Part shown: positions 1 to 10,528 of the stretch, piece after piece
How the letters are laid out: every line of letters begins with the position of its first letter
How positions within the stretch are numbered: the stretch's first letter is position 1
Source of the DNA: Ramazzottius varieornatus
Lineage: Eukaryota > Tardigrada > Eutardigrada > Parachela > Ramazzottiidae
Reading direction: 5' to 3'
DNA: 64,000 nucleotides
Assembly: GCA_001949185.1 (NCBI GenBank)
Contig: BDGG01000014.1
Location: 530,161-594,160 of the forward strand
Notes under the pieces: model-generated
Told to the model about the DNA's origin: nothing
What the model saw: only the letters and a program-made list of their open reading frames with translations
Database searches by the model: none
Made by a program: the position numbers and the translations under genes

Positions 1-57
1 AGATGTCCCATCCCGGAACTAAGATATGGGTTGGCTGCCCTTTAGTTTGAAATTCAG

Positions 58-249
58 TCAGGGAACTCGTGCGGTAGCACTACCTCTTCTACCACGTGGA
101 CTACCGACACTACCATGGCAGAAGAGACTACTATCGCTACTGTTGCACCTGTGTCTAGCTGTGATCCTTGCACTGGTATCGGAGGTTCCGGTGATTGCAA
201 GGACTGCTTCGAATGCGAAATTATCAGTGGAGGTGTTTGCCAACCATAG
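58..249 (+). CDS. 3' terminal exon of a Thr-rich, Cys-rich protein (partial)
   Basis: The frame opens after a plausible acceptor (TTGAAATTCAG, ending at 57) and runs 64 codons in phase to TAG at 247-249. A Thr/Ser-rich linker (residues about 4-28 of the exon) is followed by a compact cysteine-rich tail with six Cys in about 35 residues, reading CDPCTGIGGSGDCKDCFEC. Such a mucin-like linker plus Cys module suggests a secreted or cell-surface protein. The rest lies left of the window, so the family cannot be named. A different frame gives a longer uninterrupted ORF here, but it is Leu-rich with no recognisable features. Another frameshifted reading of this stretch remains possible. Confidence 0.45.
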   Translation, partial: SGNSCGSTTSSTTWTTDTTMAEETTIATVAPVSSCDPCTGIGGSGDCKDCFECEIISGGVCQP

Positions 250-568
250 TACATCTGGTTCAGTTAACCCTGAGTTAATCTGAGATCAAGCCGAATCGGT
301 GCGAGACGCATCTAACTGTACAGGTTTTGTTTGCTGTGAATTAGAAGAAACCTTGCTTACCCGGAACATAGAGTGCACCGTCACAAGCCGTTAGGGTGTT
401 TAAGGCCGTAACTCTGATGAATTATTATCAATTGCGGTGCGGGTCTCGAGAAGTTACATGTGTCATTCAGATACGTGGTACACTACAGTATAATATCATG
501 CAGCCTTTACATGCCATTCTCGTAACAGAGAAGCCCATGATAACTGTCCAAGTACGCTACTCGATCAG
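250..568. other. Short intergenic gap between convergent gene ends
   Basis: The plus-strand exon ends at 249 and the minus-strand receptor ends at 569. I see no coding potential, no clear polyadenylation signal and no repeat in this 319-bp stretch. Confidence 0.4.
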
Positions 569-3500
569 CTAATCGATGGCAGCCGCGAGCACGCCGTGGG
601 TTTCCGCCGGGCTGGAGTCTTCGGCGATCCGCTGGACTAATATTGCGTGCGAGGGACTTCGGAGCTGAAAATGGCGAAGGGAGACATTCCACCAGTTGTC
701 CATCCCCTCCCTAAAAGTATGGCGATCGTTCAGTCACGAGGACAAACTGTCGAGATCCTTGCTAACAATTTGCTCTCTTCCAACTGGCTTACACCGTACG
801 GACGGAGGTTGTGCAACTGAACGCCACCCCCACGACGATAACATATGCAGCGACTATAGCGGCTAATTCCGACGAGCTAAGTGTCTCTACAATAGATGAT
901 AGCTAGCTGTACTTGGTTAGAATGGACACGGTCAATGTATCAGGAGGAATGTGGCATGAATAGCGCAAGGGCTTACTCGATTGCTGGCAGATGGCATCTT
1001 GTCCATCATATCCGCAGCGTGGGCGGTTGGGAGGTGGCCAAGGGCCCGGCCACTTTATCGGCCGTATTTGTACGGTTTCTTCGGTTAGAGCATTCAACCG
1101 GATGACCGTCTGCAGAGCATGACGTACGTGATCAAGAACTTTAGGGCTCTAAAGACAAGTTGACGCTGTATCACTTACCGTCAGATTATCTCCATCGTAC
1201 TGACTACTGATTGCGTAGAGTCCAGATAGCGATCCGAACTGGTCAAAAGTAAAGTTTCCGGTGCGCAGGGAAAATGTGCGTCCCTGAAATCCGCGTGCTA
1301 TTCTGCGACCATCCTTTAGCAAGTCGGTCTGGTTCAGCCGCACTAGTTCGTCAATCAACTGGAAAAAATTTGTCAAAGCTGCCATCAAAATAATGTAGTT
1401 TTGTCTATTGAGTCTCGTGCAAACAAGAGGCGGCGATTATTCTGACCTCAGCTACGACCATCGGCATGGCATAGGCCGATGTGATGTGAAAGTTTTGGCC
1501 CGCGTCCGACATGGAATAGGTCAAATTGTAGCGAGCGGCGGACACCGACCGCCACCCATCCATCAGCTGATACGCTTCAGAACCTGGTACTAACTCTTCT
1601 TCCGGTTCACCCTCGATAATGAGCACCGACCTGTAGGCTTTTTCAGCTTCCTGTCAGCCAAAGATATACCTCAGTTGTATGGAACACAAAAAGTGTGGTT
1701 AGCCCTACTTCATCCAGCTCGTCTCCGTATTGCCAGTGGTAGTTGCCCATGATGGGATGTCGTAGCAGCCGCAGACACATATGGACCTGGAATTTCGTAC
1801 AAGATCTGCAATAGAAACTTAGCCGGTCTATGGGCATTCTCACGTGTTGTCCCTCCGTCATGTTCAGCTTTCGAGCGGCCAGCTGGAAAAAAAAGGGTTT
1901 TGGATAGATAAACATTTTCAAGGAGGGGTGAACAACAAAGGTGGTCTTATTTTTGACCCAAGGTACCATGAGCTTCCTGAGTGTCCCGCCAAAGGTTACG
2001 TACAAGTACACTGCAATCGAAAACTTAAATATGATTATACTCTGCATTGTCTGACGTGATTATTAACTCTTGGCGTTCAGAAAAAAGCCCTACATCTGGA
2101 TGCCCTGTTCAGCCGTCGCAAAATTTCATTGTAATCCACAGTGGGGGAAAAGCCATCTAAGTTGATAAGAATGACTTCCTTCCCAAGCCGAGAACTGATA
2201 GACTGTTGGACCACCAGCGCCATCTTGAACATGGTCGGGTTGCGGTAGCCATCGACCACGATCGACACAGTGTTCCAATTGTAGTAACGCATCAGGCTGA
2301 GCATCAACCTTGAGAAGAGAAGTAGGGCAGCCACACCTCCTCTGCCCGCTTCCACGCGTGTCGGCCATCTTTCTTTCTCCTCGATCGTCGATGACACTGT
2401 CGAGCTACAAGTCGGAATGTGGTTAACTAACCAGAAACCGATATCAAATGCTCCCTGTCGGAAGACTGACATGTACAGTCAGCGTCATGGTTCATCGTCA
2501 CCCGCACCTTTCCTTCCTTTCATCATATCACGTAATCCCCCAGTCCCATTTCCAAAATTCTAAAGCAAGTGTATAGACAACACTTCAATACCTCAGGTTA
2601 CGTGAGAGACCAGCCACCTTTTCAACCAATCAACCGTGCTGCGTCTGCAGTCCGGACAAGAAATTATAGGTCATTTTTGGCTGCTGGTCACTCGTCACGT
2701 TTATGAAAAGTCTAAACGGCCAGAATGTAGTACAAACAGCACTCTATCGATCCCGTCAAGAGAGATCTTCAGAAACCCCTTGCAAAATTAAATCGGAAAG
2801 AGGTAACTGGCATGGAGAGTACAAGTCTTGATTTTGGCTTTCTGTGTTTCAAACTCGCCTTCCTTGGTACCAAAATTAAGGAAAACTTGTTCCCATTTTT
2901 AACAAACCTTTGGCGGCAAAACACGAGTCAAACTGGTGAGATGTGAGCCTTGAAAGGGAGAGGGGTGTCGCGCAATGTTAGAGTATAACCGTCCGGTGTA
3001 CAGCATCACTTGGGCTTTGGGGCTCGATTGCATTGGTTTTGGCTACATGTTAGAGAGCTTATGAGCAGTTCTAAGATCAGACAATCGAGCATGGAAAACG
3101 ATGTTGGGCTGTAATCTCCTTGCCGGTTCCCTCGTATTTCTTTTCTTAGTTGTTGGTTAGTTGTCACAAAACCATAATCATTCGAGAAAACAAACTTTCG
3201 CTGTTTCATGGTACATGGGACTATCTCCATATGAGAATATGTCCAAAGCATTTTTCTCGGAATTGATCTTTTTGTGACAGCAGGTTCTTTTGTCGCACTT
3301 TGTCGTAGGAACGAAGGTCGAACGAGTGGCCGAACGAGTGGCCGAAATTTTTGGGATTACAGATCAGCAAGTACAAGGGTGTTGACAGCCACTCTTGGCG
3401 TCAGCAACGCGTTCCACCCTGAGACGCGAACCAACGAGTACTTCGGTGTTTGTTGTCGTTCTTACTACCGCTGTTTGATTAGCTGACGAACCACAGGTGC

Positions 3501-5226
3501 GCACATCGTGTGAGACCGATACGCGAGCTGATTTACGCACCATGCAGTTTTCCGCACTTTTCGATTACTCCTCGTATTTTCCTGACCTGTGGTCGAAACT
3601 TGCTTTTAACATTAGGTTCGTGTTCCTCGAAGTCTGTTTCATATGCGTAAAAGTCCCGTTTGGATTTACCCTCAGGGTCCTGAAACTTCGAAGCCTTCTC
3701 TCCAGCAGTATAGTCAGACACTGTTTGGCCCGCATTCGCATATGGACATACGCATGTTTTACGCAAACCTTATGCAGCTGAGAGATGGTATCCGACATAA
3801 TATATTTTGTCCTGGGAATATGTGGCAAGGTACTCTGGAGAGCCCATATGGAAATATTTTGTAAAACTTTTCTACTGAAGATCATTTTTATCGTTTCGCG
3901 ATTTCCGAATATATACAGCTAGTTACGATGCGATTTATGCGAAAACGATACGACTTCTGTTGCAATTGTATCGTGACCGGGATTATGTCGTGATGGGATT
4001 GTATCGTGATCTATCCTGGCCGTTTAGACTTTTAGAAAACCTGTCACGTGACGAGTTACCAGTAGCCATAAATGACCCATATTTTCTTGTCCAGACTGCA
4101 GACGCATCCCGGTTGATTGGCTGAAAAGGCGACTGGTCTCTCACCTGACCTGAAATATTCAAGTGTTGTCCACACAATGGCTCTTAAAAATTTGAAAATG
4201 GGACTGGGGGATCTCGTGATATGATGGAACGAACGAAAGACCCATAAGGAAAACTCCTTCACGTTTACGGATCGGTTCTCCAGTTCGTTCAATGATATAA
4301 TTATTACCTCCGTGTAATTTATGTAATTAGATTCGACGATCGAATAGATACCTATGACGTCTACAAAGTAGAAACAATCGGTAAGTCCTCATTTCATACT
4401 TCCTTATTCGTTTGATTGATCGGGTTTTCTCGGGGTTGTTATAGTCGGGATGTCGGCAAATGACTCCATGATCGTTTTCCCTGGTGGCGCATACATTCGG
4501 CCAATACCAAGGGAAAGATGCGCCACCTGCGGTAGCGATCATGTTCCGCTCTTTCGCGGCGTCCTGATTCTGCTTTCCATTTTCAATTTTCTTGTAGGCG
4601 ATGCATACATGATGGTCTCAGGACTGCCTCGCAGAAACGGTTTAAGACACGCAGGTAAATATCCTGAAATTTACTATCAGGTCTTCTGATATGACTTAAA
4701 AAATAGTACTGTAGTGCTACCAAATTATCGCGCACTGAACCACGTGATGAGTCATCGCTGTCCGGTGTGATCAGATGATGACCTACGACACTGACTGTAC
4801 CTTATAACGAGCTTGTTTAGTGCGCCACCGAGCATGATGGAGGCATGGCCGTCACAGTCTACATCGAAAAGAACGTAACCGTAACCCAACACATCAAGCC
4901 AAGATATGATCGTTATTGACACGGTACCAGCTATCGTGTTCAGGAAAATCGTCATATCAGCTTCCCGCCATCTCGATCGGTGCCGGTAATAGTACCGTGC
5001 TAAAATGTCGTCACTGACGGCCATCCATTCGTTACAGTTCTGGTACGACGGATCTGTTACAATGCGCTGCGTTACAGTTAGGCGAGGGTAATGCTTTTTG
5101 ATATCCTTCAAGGCAGTCTCGTAGGGCGGTGCAACGAAGAACAAGCTTCCCATTTCTGCCGCGTAGTACAAAGCCAGGGTGATGATCTCCACCTGCAGTA
5201 CGCCCTGTTCAACTACGGAGACATTC
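569..5226 (-). CDS. ANF-receptor (natriuretic/guanylyl-cyclase type) ectodomain protein with one TM helix and a short tail, no cyclase
   Basis: Exons in transcription order: 5226-4801, 2404-2094, 2010-1967, 1882-1844, 1786-1670, about 1611-1447, 1358-1179, 1109-977, 886-793, 710-569. Phases close except at the about 1611-1670 boundary, which is uncertain. The product follows the type I periplasmic-binding fold of receptor guanylyl cyclases: an N-lobe with FVAPPYETAL and YYYRHRSRWREADMT; a C-lobe with MRYYNWNTVS and LAARKLNMTEGQHV; GRRIARGFQGRTFSLRTGNF; and the juxtamembrane IKWPGPWPPPNRPRCGYDG seen just outside the membrane in these receptors. A TM helix (exon 886-793) follows, then a tail of about 50 residues starting NWWNVSLRHFQL and ending at TAG (569). 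No kinase-homology or cyclase domain follows, so it resembles the clearance-receptor (NPR-C) architecture. The signal-peptide exon upstream of 5226 was not found. The 2.4-kb intron holds one hairpin-repeat copy near 4482. Confidence 0.72.
3319..3345. repeat. Two-copy 12-bp tandem repeat (CGAACGAGTGGC)
   Basis: CGAACGAGTGGC occurs twice head to tail, followed by CGAA. It is probably slippage within the long receptor intron. Confidence 0.7.
4455..4543. repeat. GTGGCGCA hairpin-family copy (receptor intron)
   Basis: The arms GGTGGCGCAT (from 4483) and ATGCGCCACC (to 4526) enclose a loop with GGCCAATACCA. The copy keeps left-flank sequence GTCGGCAAATGACTC and ATGATCGTTTTCC. This is the family described in full at 23446-23700. 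Confidence 0.75.
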
Positions 5227-7101
5227 CTGGAAAGGTGTGGTTGGCCGGATGGGGTCATTTGAAGTGTAGCAGTATTGCGATTGCCGACAAACCTAAATCA
5301 AACGGGCAACTGAATCCCCGAACTTCAGCTCGATCAAAGAGACGATTTACTAAAATGCCTCCTGGACCAGAACCATAAGCGCAATATCCAATCTGGGTTG
5401 CAGTTCCTTCGAGGAAAAGTATTTGCGCTGTACTGCATGGCGGTAGTTGGGACGTTGACAATAGAGAAAAACTGACACGCAGACGGAAGTGCGACCGCGG
5501 CAATAATATTTCATCTCCGTAATCGAAGTTTTTAAAAAGTTGTTGGAGTAGTTCTCAGAGGCCGTGTATGACAGGTATTCGAGCTTCAGCTCTTCTTCTA
5601 CAGGGTGAGTACGCCAACTTGCTACCACCTCTTAACAATTATAGCGCTCTTGGCTGAGTGTTTTCGTCCTCCTAACTATTTTTCCTTACTTTAGCATCCC
5701 TTTTGCTACCTTTTAAAAATAACATAGCCTGGAAGAATGTCTACAGGAAGCCCAGATTTGACCCGGGATCAGAGAAGGTGCAACCGCGGAACTGCTCCGG
5801 CCGGAACTTTCGCTGTTTCTTCCTCGGGGAGAAAATCTTTCTTCATTCAGTTGCAATCTTGACTGAAAACTGCTGATTGCAAACCGTTTAGTGGTAGTGC
5901 AGCAACCGATAAGAACATCGTGATTCATTTTACCACTTGCTGATTCACTAATACAGCCACTTTCGCGAAATCGTGCAAAAATAAAGGATGATCGCCTATA
6001 AACAAGATTTGTCGAAGTGTTCTGAAGCGTTTTCCGGAAAATGACAACATGAAAGCGTAGCCAAATTCATGAGCTATCTGAACCACAAACGTCTTGAGAA
6101 AAACTGCGTGAAATCAGAGTGCCCACTTTTCAGGAAAAACAAGGTCCGCCTGAATCAACAACGTTTTCAAATTTTGAGGGAACTTCGAGAAATTTTCTTC
6201 AGTTTCCTGGAACGATCTTGCAATGTGGACAGTGATCCAAAATTATCCCAGGGACTCAGCTAGACAAAAAGCGGTTGTAAGTACAAACTCTTGGTTCAGA
6301 ACACACCTTGCAATTTCTTCCACGAGGAGGGGTTTCTTGGCAAAATCGTCAAATTCAACGATATTAATTCATTTCCAAGTTAGTTTCATCTTCTTGCGAT
6401 TTATTCCAATTTTCAATGAGCACCTAGGTAGTTGTACCCAGGCTGAAATCAAATTGCGGATGGTATCCCAAAAGAGAAGTTCCGGAGAACCTATCTCTTT
6501 CGTGGCGAGAAGTCTCCCTCACCGGAAATCATGCCAATCAGCTTTCTCAACCCTGGTCTCAATGCATGCAAGTGAACTATGTCTCTTTGAGAAGACCTTG
6601 AAAAGTTGTACGAAATCTGTGAACGACCGAAAAGAGAGCCAGCACTTCGAATTTCTTCTGCGCTGAAGTTCCAGGTGGTAGCAAGTTGGCGCACTCACCC
6701 TGTACAAGGCAAAGTGCTACAAGTCACGAGCGAAAAGAAACATTAGCTTTGATCCTTAGTAGTGCGGGACAAAAGTGGGACGGTAGCAATATAGTTGGTA
6801 TTGCAAGGGTTCGCAACAAGGTTCGTGCAAGGTTCGTGCGTGTTGAATTCCTGGAGCTGCTGAAACTCTACATCGCGTTAGCGATGATGTCTGCTTTGCT
6901 CAATCGAGCCTCATATGTTATCATAATATACGGTGTGGTTTAGCCAACAGCCGCAAATTCTCCGGTGACATGCCCACCACGGGTCCTCAACCATCATATA
7001 GTCAGCGCGATTGTCAAAGTCGAAAGGCACACCTATATAGTAGAAAAGTTGCACTTTGCGCAGATAATTTTAAAAAATGAGAACTGGTTAATTTTAGACA
7101 G
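5227..7101. other. Gene-poor region, nothing assignable
   Basis: Open frames up to about 147 codons exist on both strands (for example 6223-6666 plus), but they are Ser/Phe-rich and overlap each other. None shows a domain, a consistent splice pattern or a paralogue in the window. The signal-peptide exon of the receptor gene probably lies within the first few hundred bases, but I could not place it. Confidence 0.4.
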
Positions 7102-8120
7102 ATTCGCGGGGCGGCAACCTAACGGCTACTGTTGCCGCCGAGGGAGGCTAAAAGGGAAGAAAACGGGAACTGGGATGATGGCAGCGCGTATCCCAAGTTC
7201 TCAACCATTGAAATACTCCCTGTGACTCAGAATGCAATGCTGTAGCCTTATCTCTATCTTTTGTGACCTACTTTCGCTTCTCCTCACAAGGGATTTACGT
7301 CAGTCGGTCCAATCCAACTCTAAAAGCAATAAGATGGAAAAATAGGAAAGGGTTCACTCCATGAAACAGAGCAGACGGTATTGGCGGAACTAATTCCTGG
7401 ACGCCACTGCGAAATTCGGGAACAGAGGAACTATTGCCGTACACTAGCGTACAAGTCTGGTGCGATGATGCAATACTCTTGATTGAGACTTTTTCATTGA
7501 CAATGAGGTGCACAGCTGATCGGATTTGACGTCGTAGCCGCTCCAAATTGCGCACCATGAAGTGCTACGGCTTCGAGACAGCAAACTGTCTGGTGAACCA
7601 CACACACTCTTCGCCGATCAGCTGATCGCCTTCTCGTCAATCAGGAATCAAATCAAAGTGCATTACGTCAAAGCGGTTTGGTTGCGTCATTAGGAAGGAG
7701 CCGTATGGCCATTGTATCCCTGTTCCCGAATTTTGTGGTGGCGTCCAGAAATTATTTCCGCCGATGCTGCCTGCCTCTGTCTATACAGTGAACTCTCATC
7801 TACTTATATAGCGAATTGGTTTCAGAGTTGGAGTGGACCGATAGGCGTAAATCCCTTGTCAGTCACATTCCATTCACAAGCTTATCTCCTCTAATGCTGT
7901 ACTTTGCCCTTCACTGGGCACAGTTCAGCAGAGGGGTTCAAACACAAACTTACGAACAAAACCAGCTTCGCAACGACAGTTCGTGCCCAAAAATCCCATG
8001 TTAGACCACCTGGAGTGGTTTGACATGGGATGACATGGGATGACATGGGGTATCAAGTTGCATGGAAGGTTTATTAGTAAGCTCTGCGAGCATTACGTAA
8101 TAGCCTCCCACTGTATCGGC
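7102..8120 (+). repeat. Dispersed repeat copy A, interrupted by a nested foldback transposon
   Basis: About 444 bp of this segment is near-identical to 47291-47718 in the same orientation. It opens with a GCGGCAAC...GTTGCCGC stem and ends ...GTATCGGC. Both copies share the motif CTTACGAACAAAA and an imperfect palindrome around CCCATGTTAGACCACCT. Copy A has a short 10-bp tandem (TGACATGGGA) amplified relative to copy B, and a 572-bp insertion at 7287-7858. No protein is encoded. Its class (SINE, MITE or other) is unclear. Confidence 0.85.
7287..7858. mobile_element. 572-bp foldback (long-TIR) DNA transposon nested in repeat copy A, TSD TCA
   Basis: The outer ends CAAGGGATTTACG (left) and CGTAAATCCCTTG (right) are inverted. 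Similarity between the two ends continues inward imperfectly for roughly 170 bp, including CTGGACGCCAC and AAATTCGGGAACAG on both arms. A 3-bp direct repeat TCA flanks the element (7284-7286 and 7859-7861), and homologous copy B at 47.4 kb carries the uninterrupted sequence with a single TCA. Insertion polarity is therefore documented inside the window. There is no transposase, so the element is non-autonomous. The superfamily cannot be assigned from a 3-bp duplication alone. Confidence 0.88.
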
Positions 8121-8410
8121 GGCAACAAAATCGAAGTTTATAAAAGGCGTTCGTTGGAAGCTTTGAGAAGTTTCACGACTCGAGCGATTCTGAGAACAAT
8201 GATGGGACAAACGACCGCTGCTGGCCATGATGGTTTGATTGGCAGTAATTAGCCCACCAAATTCAAAAAAAGCCGGCTCCAATACAAATCTAATTGATGA
8301 TTGTCCGGATTGGAGGCTCTGTGCATCCCGGGCACCGATTAAGCTCTCAGTGCTTCGGGCCAGCTAGGGCATTACTGACGGCAATTTGTTCATGTTTGAA
8401 ATCTAGGGGT

Positions 8411-8474
8411 AATTTTCTTCGTGATTCACGAACGAAGCCCCCCTTCGTTTCGTGAATCGCGAGCGGAATTACAA
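8411..8474. repeat. Hairpin with 18-20 bp arms (GATTCACGAA...TTCGTGAATC)
   Basis: GTGATTCACGAACGAAG pairs with CTTCGTTTCGTGAATCGC across a C-rich loop, and GTAATT/AATTAC extends the outer ends. It is consistent with a very small foldback element. It is intergenic. Confidence 0.7.
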
Positions 8475-8837
8475 ATCTTGAATTTTTAAACTTTTCAAAA
8501 TGCAATCGTTTTGTCCAAACTATCGTTTCTTCAAACCATCTGCGCAAAGTGCAATTTTTCTCTAATTCAATTCAGTTGGGTGTGTTTTCGATGACTACGA
8601 GTACTCAACGGAATCGATGTTTTTCGGTTCCTCTGAATGGAGAATTTTGTCTCCTACAAGTCCCAACAAGAGTGAAGTGAAACTAAGGCAAAAGAGGTGA
8701 GAAGGAATCTGTCGAAGAATGAGTCTCGGCAATGTTAAAAAGCTTGTGAAATGAAAAACTGTAAGGCCAGCAGAGGCGCCTGCGTCGTCGACGGCCGGAA
8801 AGACGTTATACGTCATTTAATTGATTTCAACACCATG

Positions 8838-8873
8838 CTGCTACACCGTGCTTGGCTCACCACGGTGTAGCAG
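8838..8873. repeat. 13-bp perfect hairpin
   Basis: CTGCTACACCGTG and CACGGTGTAGCAG are separated by 10 bases. The hairpin lies about 100 bp past the 3' end of the decayed receptor copy. Its function is unknown. Confidence 0.65.
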
Positions 8874-9730
8874 ATGAAGAGAAATGAAGGTCGGTGCAAC
8901 GGTATCAAATATCCGGAACAGTGACAGCTGCTGCCACTGTATACTGCAGAGCTGACAGAATTGTGAGGTCAAATTTGCTGCGGCCACATCTCGTCTTTTA
9001 CCTCATACCTGCGATATAAGGTCCATGCAGTGTAATAAGATAGCCCGGCAACAAAACCCAAGAGCAACATTACCCCCACCGCTTCAGTCGATTCAACACT
9101 TCAGTCGAGGTGCGGTTATTTTGACGCAGCAGGAAGAGAGTCTAGCCAATTCGTGAACTGAGTATGTCAATTTGTACTTGACTGCGGAAGCCAGACGCCA
9201 CTCTTCTTTTATGCGCTGCATGTCCGTCCCAGGAAACAGCTCTTCTTTGGGCTCGGCTACAGCCACAAAATCTTTCAGATTCCTTATTGGCTTCCTGGGG
9301 AGACCCCCCACAAAAGTGCGCGCGTTGGAGAAAGTACATCTTCTTTGTGTCTCTGTCACGTTGCCTCACCATGCTTTCTTCCGTACCTACAATGAATAAT
9401 TGCAGGATGTGGCCGCATCCGTCGGCAGAAGTGTACCTAGAAAGCAAAGAAGGTTTGCGTCAGCACGATAACAGGAAAAGAACCTGACAGAGGTTTGCAC
9501 TGTTTGTGGTCACTAACATGTTCTCCTTGGGTCATATGCAATCATCGAGCTGCCAGCTAGGAGAGTATCGAATGTTGCAGTAACTTTATACACTAACTTT
9601 GTTACAGCGCCCACGAGCAAGCTCACGATGATTTTTCTGTGTCCCGCTGCAGACCATGTGAAGGTAAAGTGTTATCAAGCACCTATACACGTTCTTTGCC
9701 TATAAATGATCTTTATTTGAAGACAATAAT

Positions 9731-9881
9731 AGGGAAGTTGCACTTTCAACAGAGTAATTCGATAAACGAGCGTTTAAACGAAACGACTACATTTAGAAAT
9801 GTTTTAACATTCTTAAAACATTTTTTGTTGTAATCGTTTCGTTCATTTATCCAATTCCTCTGCTAAAAGTGCAACTTCCCT
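9731..9881. mobile_element. 151-bp foldback MITE (AGGGAAGTTGCACTTT ends)
   Basis: AGGGAAGTTGCACTTT at 9731 is inverted at 9866-9881 (AAAGTGCAACTTCCCT). The pairing continues through CGAAACGA / TCGTTTCG toward an A/T-rich centre. AAT flanks both sides (9728-9730 and 9882-9884), a possible 3-bp duplication. It lies inside the decayed receptor copy. Confidence 0.8.
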
Positions 9882-9921
9882 AATCTCTTCTCAAAAAATG
9901 AGAAAACAGAAAATTGCCTTA

Positions 9922-10044
9922 TTATGGGCAGAGAGAAAAACTTTGAGCACCGGCCGAAAGCGGCAGCCCTTGGATTGATTGGTTGGCTGCCGGCCGGCCC
10001 GTACCGCTTCCGTGCGGTGCCCAAAATGTCGTCCCTGCCCATAA
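9922..10044. mobile_element. 123-bp foldback MITE with TTA target-site duplication
   Basis: TTATGGGCAG at the left end and CTGCCCATAA at the right end are perfect inverted termini, and the inward arms (GAGCACCGG / CGGTGCCC and beyond) pair imperfectly for about 55 bp. TTA is duplicated on both flanks (9919-9921 and 10045-10047). A 3-bp TWA duplication is the PIF/Harbinger habit; the assignment is inference. It disrupts the exon after FARLMVGLL of the receptor copy. Confidence 0.82.
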
Positions 10045-10417
10045 TTAGGTGAAGTGCGTAGTAAACCGACCATCAGCCTAGCGAACTTCACCAGTCCGCT
10101 TTTACCACCTTCTCCCACCTCTATGCGCTTAGGCCACTTTTCTTTGTTTTCGATATCCGTGGCAGTCAGAACTACAATCATTCGCCCACCACAATCAGAA
10201 CTACAATCATTCGCCCCAAACAACGTGAAGAAATTTGGAGACTGTATACTCCCCTTCCCACCTAGAGATTAACTTGCACAGCTGAGTGGCGAGGTGTCCG
10301 CCTCCGTGTCCATCGCAGTCTGCATTGACAAGTAATCCATGACAAGTCATAACGGGAAGTGAGACATTGACATCGTTCTGGCGGAAAGAACACAAGTTAC
10401 AACCTTTTCACTTTTGT

Positions 10418-10528
10418 ACGGTGTACAAAATGCATCCATTCCGATGGTTACGTAACGGTGGTTATCACTGACGGATGCTACGAGACCACGTGACCACCGG
10501 AACGGCCAGGTGCATTTTGTACACTGTA
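10418..10528. mobile_element. About 110-bp foldback element, copy 1 (GTGTACAAAATGCATCC ends)
   Basis: ACGGTGTACAAAATGCATCC at the left is inverted at the right as GGTGCATTTTGTACACTGTA. A related element of the same size lies at 40391-40499 with CAGTGTAGAAAATGCG and ATGCATTTTCTGCACTG ends. Both are non-coding. Confidence 0.7.

Larger units (their letters stand above)
8969..10395 (-). pseudogene. Second ANF-receptor-like copy, internally deleted and interrupted by foldback elements
   Basis: Fragments match the receptor at 569-5226 in the same order: VNADCDGHGGGHLATQLCK (near 10.3 kb), EKWPKRIEVGEGGKSGLVKF (near 10.1 kb), then EPKEELFPGTD and KEEWRLASAVKYKLTYSV (near 9.2 kb). A TM exon (GVMLLLGFVAGLSYYTAWTL) follows, with a short basic tail ending at TGA (8969-8971). 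The N-lobe start is missing. The segment between the KLTYSV stretch and the membrane (the GRRIARGF and CGYDG parts of the intact copy) is absent. The exon after KSGLVKFARLMVGLL is broken by foldback elements at 9922-10044 and 9731-9881. It is most likely a pseudogene. A much-shortened expressed protein cannot be excluded, because the TM/tail exon is still open. Confidence 0.6.
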
